Of a DNA stretch of 7,696 nucleotides, positions 1 to 5,337 are shown piece after piece. Every line of letters starts with the position of its first letter. Within the stretch, counting starts at the first letter, position 1. The notes under the pieces are model-generated. The model had not been told where the DNA came from. It saw only the letters and a list, made by a program, of their open reading frames with translations, and made no database searches. The stretch is from assembly GCA_023481335.1 (NCBI GenBank), contig JAMCWI010000145.1, positions 1 to 7,696 of the forward strand. The letters run 5' to 3'. The DNA comes from Bacillota bacterium. GTDB taxonomy: Bacteria; Bacillota; Desulfotomaculia; Desulfotomaculales; Desulfotomaculaceae. A program made the translations under genes and the position numbers.

Positions 1-25
1 ATAAGAGGACAAGGGGGGGAGAACA

Positions 26-616
26 TTGGTAAACTATGTTTGGTTAGGCATGATGGTTTTTGGCATTCTGGTGGCCGGTGCCCAGGGACAGATTGAAGTG
101 GTTACCAAAGCAGCTTTGGACGGGGCGCAGGTGGCCGTAAAAACTTCCCTCAGCTTAATTGCCATCATCACCTTTTGGCTTGGCATTATGAAACTGGCGG
201 AAGCCGCAGGTTTAGTAAGGGTCTTGGCCCGGCTGGTAAAGCCGGTTACGAGTTTTTTGTTTCCCAGTGTACCCAAGGACCATCCGGCCATGGGTGCCAT
301 TGTCATGAACCTAAGTGCCAATATCCTGGGGTTGGGCAATGCCGCGACCCCCATGGGACTTATTGCCATGCAGGAACTGCAAAAGTTAAACAAACATCGG
401 CCGGATACCGCCTCCGAAGCCATGTGTACTTTTTTAGCCCTCAATACCGGCTGCATCACCATCATCCCCACCACCATCATCGGCATCCGGGTAATGTACG
501 GCAGCCAGGACCCTACGGAAATTGTAGGCACCACCATCTTTGCCACCCTTTGCGGCATGACCGTCGCCATAGTGGCGGACAGGATCCTGCGGGGTCTGTA
601 CCGGAACAGGTGGTGA
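26..616 (+). CDS. spmA: Spore maturation protein A (SpmA)
   Basis: This is an integral membrane protein of 196 residues, the same length as I recall for Bacillus SpmA. In Bacillus, SpmA and SpmB are needed for full dehydration of the spore core and heat resistance; the transported substrate or exact mechanism is not settled. Hydrophobic segments lie at about residues 5-20, 41-57, 88-115, 138-155 and 166-186. The conserved Asn/Gly-rich stretch NLSANILGLGNAATPMGL (residues 95-112) is typical of the gate-type membrane domain of this family. The start is TTG at 26, preceded by a G-rich ribosome binding site (AGGGGGG, 11-19). The next gene begins four bases after the stop, so translation of spmA and spmB is probably coupled. 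What lies upstream is outside the window; in Bacillus it is dacB. Confidence 0.93.
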   Translation: MVNYVWLGMMVFGILVAGAQGQIEVVTKAALDGAQVAVKTSLSLIAIITFWLGIMKLAEAAGLVRVLARLVKPVTSFLFPSVPKDHPAMGAIVMNLSANILGLGNAATPMGLIAMQELQKLNKHRPDTASEAMCTFLALNTGCITIIPTTIIGIRVMYGSQDPTEIVGTTIFATLCGMTVAIVADRILRGLYRNRW

Positions 617-620
617 TACC

Positions 621-1151
621 GTGTACGAGTTAATTAACGAAATTTCCCGTTGGGCCATACCCATCATGCTGCTGATCATCCCGCTAATCGCCTTTGTCAG
701 GAAGGTACCGGTCTTTGAAACCTTTGTGGAAGGGGCGGAGGCCGGCTTTTCCACAGCCATCAAGACCATCCCCTTTCTTACGGCCATGCTGGTGGCTGTC
801 AGCATATTTCGTGCCTCCGGAGCGATGGAACTGCTAGCCTCCTGGCTGGCACCGGTTTTAAGCGTCATCGGCATCCCTGCGGACATCCTGCCCCACGCGG
901 TTATGCGTCCTTTGTCCGGGGGCGCCTCCCTGGGGATTGCCACGGAAATCATCAAGACCCACGGGCCGGACAGCTTCATCGGCCGTCTGGTGTCCACCAT
1001 GCAGGGCAGCAGCGACACCACCTTTTATGTACTGACCCTGTACTTCGGCTCGGTGGGCATCCGCAAATACCGTTATGCCGTGGGGTCCGGCCTGGCAGCG
1101 GATTTTACCACATTAATTGCATCCATCTTCATTTGCAATCTAATGTTTTAG
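621..1151 (+). CDS. spmB: Spore maturation protein B (SpmB)
   Basis: This 176-residue membrane protein is the partner of SpmA and acts in maturation and dehydration of the spore core. Hydrophobic segments lie at about residues 11-26, 48-65, 74-92, 133-146 and 154-175. Family-typical stretches are MRPLSGGASLGIATEI (95-110) and MQGSSDTTFYVLTLYFGSVG (127-146). The start is GTG at 621, and the ribosome binding site AGGTGGTGA lies inside the last codons of spmA (608-616). This tight packing means the two proteins are made from one message. The length matches the family, and I see no break or missing region. The order spmA-spmB-rluB is also found in Bacillus and related spore formers, which supports the call. 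Confidence 0.93.
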   Translation: MYELINEISRWAIPIMLLIIPLIAFVRKVPVFETFVEGAEAGFSTAIKTIPFLTAMLVAVSIFRASGAMELLASWLAPVLSVIGIPADILPHAVMRPLSGGASLGIATEIIKTHGPDSFIGRLVSTMQGSSDTTFYVLTLYFGSVGIRKYRYAVGSGLAADFTTLIASIFICNLMF

Positions 1152-1231
1152 TTCTGCCCAGCTCGGGAAAGCTATGCACTGAACCGGTTATTTTTTTTGT
1201 TAAAAACAGAGAGAAGGGATTCCGAACCGAT

Positions 1232-2371
1232 ATGGAAGAAAGACTGCAGAAAGTACTGGCCAAAGCCGGTGTAGCCTCCCGGCGGCACGCCGAAGAACTG
1301 ATTACCGGCGGCAAAGTAAAGGTAAACGGCAAAGTCATTACCGAACTGGGCACCAAAGTCAATGCCTATAAAGATAAAATACAGGTCAACGGCAAACCCC
1401 TGCCGCCACTGGAACAAAAAATCTATCTCATCCTTAACAAACCACGGGGCTATGTAACCACCCTCAGCGATGAGCGGGGACGCAAAACCGTGGTGGATCT
1501 GCTGAAAGGAGTGGACCAGCGGGTTTATCCCGTAGGAAGGCTGGACTATGATTCCGAGGGTCTGCTGCTCCTAACCAACGACGGCGAATTAACCCAGGCC
1601 CTGACCCACCCCAAGCATGAAGTGAAAAAAACCTACATGGCCCGGGTGGAAGGCATCCCCGAACCGGACAAACTACAGGCCATGGCCAAGGGACTAACCC
1701 TGGAGGACGGCCCCACCGCCCCGGCGGATGTAAAAATGACCAACATCCAGGACGGCCGGGCCCTGCTGCAAATCAGCATCCACGAAGGCCGCAACCGCCA
1801 AGTCCGACGCATGTGCGAGCATATCGGCCATGAAGTGCTCCGCCTGCGCAGAACCCGCCTGGGGCCACTGGAACTGGGGGATCTAAAATCCGGTGAATTC
1901 CGGCCCTTAACCAAGCCGGAACTAAAGGAACTCATGACCCTGGCCGGATTAAAGCTGGATGTAAGGAACCTGGCACCGGTCAATGCACAACCTGTAAAAC
2001 CTCGCCGGAGAAACCCCGCCTCCTCCCAGCCTGCAGGGAAAAGTCTACATAAAGACAGACCAGCCGGAGGTCCTAGGAACAAAAATACACGGAGTGAAGA
2101 ATCCCCTTTCACTCCCCGGGCAAAGGGTTTACATAAAGACAAAACAACCGGCACAGGCAGAAATAAAAATGTGAGGGATGAAGAAACATCCTTTAACGCC
2201 AGAGACAAAAGCCCATTTAAAGGCAAACCGACCGGCACAAACAGGAACAAAAATGTTCGGAGCGAGAAACCAACAGGCAACCCGATGGCAAAAGGCTCAC
2301 CAAAAGGAAAACCAGCCCCTAAAGGAAAGGCAACCCCCCAGACCCAGAAAGGAAAGCCCAGGGCTAAATAA
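1232..2371 (+). CDS. rluB: 23S rRNA pseudouridine synthase, RluB/RsuA family, with long basic repeat tail
   Basis: This enzyme converts a specific uridine of 23S rRNA to pseudouridine. An S4 RNA-binding domain occupies residues 2-60 (ERLQKVLAKAGVASRR at the start) and an RsuA-type catalytic domain about residues 62-210. The catalytic motif is GRLDYDSEGLLLLTNDGEL (102-120), with Asp105 as the expected nucleophile; the second family motif is EGRNRQVRRMCEHIGH (185-200). I chose ATG 1232 because the S4 domain begins there. The frame is open back to TTG 1133, but that would add 33 non-conserved residues overlapping spmB. AGAAGGGA at 1212-1219 is a somewhat distant ribosome binding site. Residues about 250-379 form a disordered Lys/Arg/Pro/Gly-rich tail with three 28-residue repeats. 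Many RluB proteins have a basic tail, but repeats of this regularity are unusual. Assignment to RluB rather than another RsuA-family member rests on similarity and gene order. Confidence 0.92.
   Translation: MEERLQKVLAKAGVASRRHAEELITGGKVKVNGKVITELGTKVNAYKDKIQVNGKPLPPLEQKIYLILNKPRGYVTTLSDERGRKTVVDLLKGVDQRVYPVGRLDYDSEGLLLLTNDGELTQALTHPKHEVKKTYMARVEGIPEPDKLQAMAKGLTLEDGPTAPADVKMTNIQDGRALLQISIHEGRNRQVRRMCEHIGHEVLRLRRTRLGPLELGDLKSGEFRPLTKPELKELMTLAGLKLDVRNLAPVNAQPVKPRRRNPASSQPAGKSLHKDRPAGGPRNKNTRSEESPFTPRAKGLHKDKTTGTGRNKNVRDEETSFNARDKSPFKGKPTGTNRNKNVRSEKPTGNPMAKGSPKGKPAPKGKATPQTQKGKPRAK
2036..2287 (+). repeat. Three 84-bp coding repeats in the rluB tail
   Basis: Three in-frame units of 28 codons encode residues 269-296, 297-324 and 325-352. 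The anchor RNKN recurs at residues 282, 310 and 338, exactly 28 apart, followed by T/V-R-S/D-E. Each unit starts with a basic patch: GKSLHKD, AKGLHKD and, diverged, DKSPFKGK. The three DNA copies have drifted, so the repeat is not a recent duplication. A shorter Lys-Gly-Lys-Pro pattern continues to the stop codon. Confidence 0.85.
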
Positions 2372-2395
2372 GACCTAAGGAGACTACAGTAGTAA

Positions 2396-2542
2396 AATAG
2401 GAAAACAAACGGTTTACATAAAGAGAAGTCAGTCCCTAGGAAGGGCAATCCCCGGATTCCAGAAAGGAAAGTCCTTGGTTTTTATAAAAACCAGAGGGAG
2501 AGGCACAAAAACAAAAAAAGGAAGAAAAGTAAAGTTACGGTT
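2396..2542 (+). pseudogene. In-frame remnant of the rluB C-terminal repeat tail beyond the stop
   Basis: After the rluB stop (TAA 2369-2371) and two further in-frame stops (TAG 2390, TAA 2393), the same reading frame opens again. It encodes a strongly basic sequence: GLHKEKSVPRKGNP from 2411, then a Lys/Arg-rich stretch such as KNKKRKKSK up to about 2533. GLHKEK matches the GLHKDK of the second tail repeat. At DNA level, 2444-2478 aligns without gaps to 2329-2363 inside rluB with 26 of 35 bases identical. I read this as former coding sequence of the tail, cut off by stop codons. An untranslated duplication is the alternative. There is no start codon with a ribosome binding site, so I do not call it a separate gene. 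The palindrome TGGTTTTTATAAAAACCA lies within it at 2476-2493. Confidence 0.55.
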
Positions 2543-2547
2543 AGTAA

Positions 2548-2759
2548 GGGAGGTCCGTTATCCTCGACGACCGACTTTGCGGAGTGCCGGTAACAGCACT
2601 TGGTGAGCGGAGGGTGAAATGAGGGTGGCGCGAACAGGACGTTCGCGCCAGCCGAAGCGGGACATGGACGTCCCGTTGAGGCGACCCTCATTTCGCCCGG
2701 AGCGAACCATAGTGCTGTCGGCGCGGAGCGTTGGAGGGAGTGAGGATAACGGACCTCCC
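2548..2759. repeat. 212-bp inverted-repeat element, candidate structured RNA
   Basis: The ends are perfect 18-base inverted repeats: GGGAGGTCCGTTATCCTC at 2548-2565 and its complement at 2742-2759. Further complementary pairs nest inside. CCGAC (2571-2575) pairs with GTTGG (2730-2734), GCCG (2586-2589) with 2719-2722, ACAGCACT (2593-2600) with AGTGCTGT (2711-2718), TGGT (2601-2604) with ACCA (2706-2709), and a 15-bp helix joins 2612-2626 to 2684-2698. At the top are two separate hairpins: 2627-2635 with 2641-2649 (9 bp, loop AGGAC) and 2658-2663 with 2670-2675 (6 bp, loop ATGGAC). Linkers of 8 nt make a three-way junction. A symmetric 7x7 internal loop, GAGCGGA facing GGAGCGA, can hold tandem G-A pairs, which hints at RNA rather than only DNA symmetry. 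Both strands can fold, so orientation is undecided. No flanking target-site duplication is visible. It could be a MITE-like repeat, a structured non-coding RNA, or both; I cannot name a known family. Confidence 0.75.
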
Positions 2760-2798
2760 GACCCCAAGCATGCAGGAACTTCAACAACCGTGCATAAC

Positions 2799-2826
2799 CA
2801 CCCTGCAAGATAACTAACATATCATA
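2799..2826 (+). promoter_or_regulatory. Possible sigma-K-type promoter for the 2909 gene
   Basis: CATATCATA at 2818-2826 fits the sigma-K -10 consensus CATAnnnTA. CACC (2799-2802) fits the short -35 element mACm at a spacing of 15. The consensus is short and the region is AT-rich, so chance matches are expected. The position, about 80 bases before a small gene in a sporulation neighbourhood, makes it worth noting. Confidence 0.3.
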
Positions 2827-2856
2827 ACTACAACCAACCTAAAATTGGCATAAACC

Positions 2857-2904
2857 ATCCCCCTCTCCGGCAATATTATTAGATATAGGCTAATAGAGGG
2901 GGAT
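2857..2904 (+). promoter_or_regulatory. Hairpin covering the ribosome binding site of the 2909 gene
   Basis: ATCCCCCTCT (2857-2866) is perfectly complementary to AGAGGGGGAT (2895-2904), which contains the whole Shine-Dalgarno sequence of the gene starting at 2909. A second short stem, TATTAG (2877-2882) with CTAATA (2890-2895), can stack inside. When folded, the ribosome binding site would be closed. The stem is followed by only TTTT, so a weak terminator for upstream transcription is the alternative reading. Confidence 0.5.
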
Positions 2905-2908
2905 TTTC

Positions 2909-3148
2909 ATGCCGTACTGCAACGTCTGTGGCAATCAAGAAAGCCTGGCCAGCTCAAAGCTTCCTCCCGGCGCGGACACCGCCAACGCCCCGCCCTATGG
3001 TTTGCTGGGCAACTTTGACGAAGACGGCTGCCTGACCACCATGGAATGCCAGGGGGCCAGCCTGGACGACGCCCAGGAAGCCTATGAACGCCCGGAAGAA
3101 TATTTTGATACCTGCCCGGTTTGTGGTTCCCGAGACATTCGTTGGTAA
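2909..3148 (+). CDS. Small acidic protein with two CxxC knuckles, function unknown
   Basis: This 79-residue protein is probably cytoplasmic and has no signal peptide or membrane segment. It starts with CNVC (Cys4, Cys7) and ends with CPVCGSRD (Cys69, Cys72). The two CxxC knuckles are spaced so that they could bind one zinc ion as a split zinc ribbon. Cys41 and Cys47 lie between them in an acidic, otherwise featureless middle part. The start ATG 2909 is supported by the strong ribosome binding site AGAGGGGG at 2895-2902, which is also one arm of a 10-bp hairpin. I do not recognise the family. Zinc binding is an inference from the cysteines; it could serve in RNA or protein contact, but nothing here shows a partner. 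Confidence 0.75.
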   Translation: MPYCNVCGNQESLASSKLPPGADTANAPPYGLLGNFDEDGCLTTMECQGASLDDAQEAYERPEEYFDTCPVCGSRDIRW

Positions 3149-3165
3149 ACCTTAGCAGGAATTTG

Positions 3166-3205
3166 CCTCGCCGAAATCGAATGATTTATAGGAAGTTTGG
3201 TGAGG
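3166..3205 (+). promoter_or_regulatory. Weak hairpin overlapping the ribosome binding site of the 3216 gene
   Basis: CCTCGCCGAA (3166-3175) can pair with TTTGGTGAGG (3196-3205), with two G-U pairs. The right arm covers the first half of the Shine-Dalgarno sequence GAGGAGGG (3202-3209). A competing small hairpin (AAATC/GATTT at about 3174-3187) uses some of the same bases, so the fold is uncertain. Confidence 0.25.
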
Positions 3206-3215
3206 AGGGTTTCCT

Positions 3216-3674
3216 ATGAATACACAAAATGACGATCTTATGCATCGGCCCCTCAGAGTTAGGGTACGGATGGATTTTAGAGGGAATGGCAAGCCAGGGC
3301 GCTTTTTATTCGGGGGGAAACCCAGCGACAAAGCTGCCGAGGAACTAAGAGAACAGCAGGTGGCTGTTTTTCGGAATGTGCCTATTCAGGGCATTCAGGT
3401 TGAAGACATCGACATGAGCGCGGAAGTTTACACCGTGCAGGACGAAGTGACCGGCCACGAAGTGGCCTACGCCCCGGTTAATCTGCAGCTGCGGGCGGAA
3501 ACCCTGGAGGATGTCGTTAAATTTATTGCCAGGGATGACTTCCGCAAAATTGAAATCATTGACCCGCCCAACCTGTCGCTCACCAAATACGATGTAGAAA
3601 GACTGCTTTTCAGAGTGGCCGAAGAAATGAGAATATACCGCTCCCTGCTGGAAAGAAGATACAACAGCCGCTAG
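3216..3674 (+). CDS. Conserved-looking soluble protein of unknown function
   Basis: This is a 152-residue soluble protein without signal peptide, membrane segment or a motif I can name. The first third is basic and Gly-rich (RVRVRMDFRGNGKPGRFLFG at residues 14-33). The middle (about 55-92) alternates hydrophobic and acidic residues, as expected for beta strands. The C-terminal part (about 95-149) looks alpha-helical, ending in a charged helix (DVERLLFRVAEEMRIYRSLL). The ATG start at 3216 has an excellent ribosome binding site (GAGGAGGG, 3202-3209). The next gene begins 57 bases after the stop and may share a message. I cannot assign a function. Confidence 0.8.
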   Translation: MNTQNDDLMHRPLRVRVRMDFRGNGKPGRFLFGGKPSDKAAEELREQQVAVFRNVPIQGIQVEDIDMSAEVYTVQDEVTGHEVAYAPVNLQLRAETLEDVVKFIARDDFRKIEIIDPPNLSLTKYDVERLLFRVAEEMRIYRSLLERRYNSR

Positions 3675-3690
3675 GTTTTGGCATAATTTA
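3663..3690 (+). promoter_or_regulatory. Possible sigma-K-type promoter for the 3732 gene
   Basis: CATAATTTA (3682-3690) fits the sigma-K -10 consensus CATAnnnTA, and AACA (3663-3666) fits mACm at a spacing of 15. The -35 element overlaps the end of the upstream gene. Low confidence because the motifs are short. Confidence 0.28.
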
Positions 3691-3731
3691 ACATACCGCC
3701 GCATATACAATCAGTGTTAGGAGGCGGTGGT

Positions 3732-4196
3732 ATGAGAAGAATAAGACCCCCTGTATTCAACACCATAAGGGCAGAAAAATACCTGCTTGGGCTGATTGCT
3801 CTAAGTGCTGCTTTATTATGGTTTTACCACTCCTTTTTAGCACAGTCGCCCTCCTGGCAAGTGATCAGCCGGGTGGGTTCCGATGCCCAGCAGGCAATGA
3901 AACCCCTGGAGGGGGTTGAAAACACCGTCATCCTGCAATTGGTCAATTTTTCCACCCTTCCCAAAGCAAAGGTGCTGGTGAACGGTCAAGTAATGGGAGA
4001 TTTCTCCCACCCCTACGTTTCCGTCCCGGTTGCCGAAGGGGATTGGCTTGAGGTGGATACCACCTATTATGACCACAGGGTTACCATAAGAGTGCTGGAC
4101 AGCACCCGGCAGGTCATTTCACCTGCGAAGGGAAAAGAATTTTCCCTTAAAAAAACAGTGGCTGCCATAGGACAGGTGAAACTGGCGGCCGAATGA
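3732..4196 (+). CDS. Small single-pass membrane protein with extracytoplasmic domain, function unknown
   Basis: This 154-residue protein has a basic N-terminus, one membrane segment at about residues 17-36 (EKYLLGLIALSAALLWFYHS spans 15-34) and a mainly beta-rich part of about 115 residues. By the positive-inside rule that part should lie outside the membrane. It contains an N-F-S-x-L-P-K-A-K-V-L-V-N-G stretch (72-85) and ends with a Lys-rich segment. I start it at ATG 3732 because the ideal ribosome binding site AGGAGG (3719-3724) lies inside the extra codons that a GTG start at 3714 would translate. ACCGCC (3695-3700) can pair with GGCGGT (3723-3728) beside that site. I do not recognise a family; an anchored surface or forespore-membrane protein would fit. 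Confidence 0.78.
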   Translation: MRRIRPPVFNTIRAEKYLLGLIALSAALLWFYHSFLAQSPSWQVISRVGSDAQQAMKPLEGVENTVILQLVNFSTLPKAKVLVNGQVMGDFSHPYVSVPVAEGDWLEVDTTYYDHRVTIRVLDSTRQVISPAKGKEFSLKKTVAAIGQVKLAAE

Positions 4197-4205
4197 CGAG
4201 AGTGT

Positions 4206-4234
4206 TTGCATTTAGGAACAAGCTGTAATATAAT
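4206..4234 (+). promoter_or_regulatory. Sigma-A-type promoter of the hutP-like/aroH operon
   Basis: TTGCAT (4206-4211) and a perfect TATAAT (4229-4234) are separated by 17 bases. Transcription would start near 4241, leaving a leader of about 60 nt before the TTG start at 4303. The leader contains a T-rich run (4281-4290) but no convincing terminator stem. Confidence 0.75.
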
Positions 4235-4302
4235 CTAGGCAACCCACAGGGAATAAGGCAATATCGCTCCTGACGGGCTGTTATTTTTTTGGGGGTGTTT
4301 GT

Positions 4303-4725
4303 TTGGTTCTCCACGGAAGCAGAAAAGTAGCCAGGGTTGCCATTGAAATGGCTATGACAGAAACCAGGGAACAGGAAAAAGAATATAAAACCAGATTTTT
4401 AAACGAGGGCATCCGCACAGCGGCGGTGGATTACGGCGGAGATTTTATCTCTTCCGTCAACCGCATTATCGAACGGGCTGTGGTGGCTGCCAAAAGGGAA
4501 GGGGTTATCAAAGAGATTCATGCGGACGAAGGTGCCGTTGCCGGTGCCACCCGGGAGGCCCTTTCCATGATTATGCCCAAGGCTGTAGGCTTAAACGTGG
4601 GGGGCAAAATCGGTATTGCCCGGCAGGCCGACCACATCAGTGTAGCAGTATTTTTTGGGGTGGGCCTTTTGCACCTTGACGAAGTGGCCATAGGGCTGGG
4701 GCACCGCGCTGTTTCAAGTCCGTAG
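4303..4725 (+). CDS. HutP-family RNA-binding regulator (paralogue in an aromatic operon)
   Basis: The 140-residue protein resembles HutP, the Bacillus antiterminator that binds NAG-repeat RNA with L-histidine and Mg2+ to allow transcription of histidine-use genes. The N-terminus (VLHGSRKVARVAIEMAM, residues 2-18) and C-terminal core (HISVAVFFGVG 111-121, then EVAIGLGHRAV 127-137) follow the HutP pattern. This also supports the TTG start at 4303 with ribosome binding site GGGGGTG (4291-4297). Against my recollection of Bacillus HutP, the two metal-binding histidines before the ATxEAL helix align with Gly78 and Gly81 or their neighbours here, so the ligand or metal chemistry may differ. Eighteen bases separate it from aroH, with no terminator between, so the two are one operon. 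Its target RNA is not shown by the sequence; a role in aromatic amino-acid control is an inference from position. Confidence 0.82.
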   Translation: MVLHGSRKVARVAIEMAMTETREQEKEYKTRFLNEGIRTAAVDYGGDFISSVNRIIERAVVAAKREGVIKEIHADEGAVAGATREALSMIMPKAVGLNVGGKIGIARQADHISVAVFFGVGLLHLDEVAIGLGHRAVSSP

Positions 4726-4743
4726 ATCAGGGAGGTTGGCAGG

Positions 4744-5112
4744 ATGGTTTGTTATGTTAGGGGAATTAGAGGAGCTATTACGGTAGAACGGAATCACCCG
4801 CAGGAAATTATTGAGGCAACCCAGGAGTTAATAAAAACCATCGTTGAACGCAATCAGTTGTCCGCAGAAGATATTTGCAGTGCTTTCTTTACGATAACAC
4901 CGGATTTAAATACAGAATTTCCTGCTAAGGCTGCCCGGGCCATGGGTTGGGACTTGGTTCCCCTCCTTTGCGCCCAGGAACTGGACGTGGCGGGAGCCCT
5001 GCCCCGGTGTATCCGGGTGTTGGTGCATGTGAACACCCACAAATCCCAAGGAGAAATTAAGCATATTTACTTGCGGCAAGCGTCTGCTCTCAGACCAGAC
5101 CTTGCAGAATAA
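4744..5112 (+). CDS. aroH: Chorismate mutase, AroH class
   Basis: AroH rearranges chorismate to prephenate, the first committed step towards phenylalanine and tyrosine, in the cytoplasm as a homotrimer. The 122 residues cover the whole family length. Active-site residues are visible by comparison with the Bacillus subtilis enzyme: Arg9 in RGIRGA, Cys76 and Glu79 in CAQELDV, Arg91 in CIRV, and Tyr109 in IYLRQA. The typical ATPDL-like segment (ITPDLNTEFPAKAARAMGW, 51-69) and the closing LRPDL are present. The start ATG 4744 follows AGGGAGG (4729-4735) by eight bases. It is the second gene of a two-gene operon with the HutP-family gene and is closed by a terminator. No domain fusion with DAHP synthase or prephenate dehydratase is seen. 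Confidence 0.95.
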   Translation: MVCYVRGIRGAITVERNHPQEIIEATQELIKTIVERNQLSAEDICSAFFTITPDLNTEFPAKAARAMGWDLVPLLCAQELDVAGALPRCIRVLVHVNTHKSQGEIKHIYLRQASALRPDLAE

Positions 5113-5118
5113 AGTACT

Positions 5119-5150
5119 AGGCCGGGGGTAACCACCCCGGCCTGTTTAAA
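5119..5150 (+). terminator. Intrinsic terminator after aroH
   Basis: AGGCCGGGG (5119-5127) pairs perfectly with CCCCGGCCT (5135-5143) around a seven-base loop, six bases after the aroH stop. The following tract GTTTAAATCGTTT is only moderately T-rich, but the stem is very stable. It separates the operon from the minus-strand genes that follow. Confidence 0.75.
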
Positions 5151-5163
5151 TCGTTTCCCAATA

Positions 5164-5280
5164 TTATTTTTCTGTGTTGTAGCCGCCATAGAAGCCTTGG
5201 CCGAAGAACAGCAGGATGAGAATTAAGAAGATGATAAAGGAAAAGTTGCTGCCGTAACCGCCACCATAACCGTAACCCAT
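5164..5280 (-). CDS. YjcZ-family tiny sporulation membrane peptide (copy 1)
   Basis: This 38-residue peptide has the YjcZ-family layout: a Gly/Tyr-rich head (MGYGYGGGYGSN), one very hydrophobic helix (FSFIIFLILILLFFGQGFY, residues 13-31) and a short GGYNTEK tail. Such peptides are found in many copies in spore formers and, in Bacillus, are tied to sporulation; their exact function is not known. The start has the ribosome binding site AGGGGG on the minus strand (5288-5293). It is the most downstream of three tandem copies. Its head is three residues longer than those of copies 2 and 3, and its helix reads FSFII instead of FSFLI. With no promoter-like motif in the 57-base gap before it, it is probably transcribed together with copy 2. 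Confidence 0.88.
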   Translation of the reverse strand: MGYGYGGGYGSNFSFIIFLILILLFFGQGFYGGYNTEK

Positions 5281-5311
5281 AATATAACCCCCTATTTTTT
5301 ATTTTTTAAGC

Positions 5312-5329
5312 GGGGCCTGCAATGGCCCC
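5312..5329. repeat. GC-rich hairpin between YjcZ copies 1 and 2
   Basis: GGGGCC (5312-5317) pairs with GGCCCC (5324-5329) around a six-base loop. For minus-strand transcription the bases after the stem are A-rich, not T-rich, so it is not a normal intrinsic terminator. It may affect message stability or spacing. Confidence 0.4.
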
Positions 5330-5337
5330 CTAAAGTA

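Noticed and set aside
34..1021. Long minus-strand open frames opposite spmA and spmB
   Set aside because: They are shadows of confidently assigned plus-strand genes.
1181..1200. AACCGGTT followed by eight T residues as a terminator between spmB and rluB
   Set aside because: The palindrome has no loop and no longer stem supports it, so it is not a convincing intrinsic terminator; rluB is probably read from the same message.
1133..1231. Upstream extension of rluB to TTG 1133
   Set aside because: It would overlap spmB by 19 bases and add 33 residues with no similarity to the family; the S4 domain starts at ATG 1232.
2558..2813. Open frames of 64-112 codons on both strands over the inverted-repeat element
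   Set aside because: They follow the palindromic element, have no proper ribosome binding site, and encode Arg/Ser/Pro-rich sequence typical of GC-rich structured DNA. I treat the region as non-coding.
2844..2862. TTGGCA as part of a sigma-54 promoter before the 2909 gene
   Set aside because: The -12 GC element is missing at the required distance.
3164..3192. TTGCCT followed by TTATAG/TATAGG as a sigma-A promoter for the 3216 gene
   Set aside because: The -10 match is poor at acceptable spacing.
4251..4290. Terminator or HutP-type attenuator in the leader of the hutP-like gene (T-run after GGGCTG)
   Set aside because: Only weak AATAA/TTATT pairing is possible before the T-run, and the NAG triplets at 4236, 4247 and 4255 are not regularly spaced.
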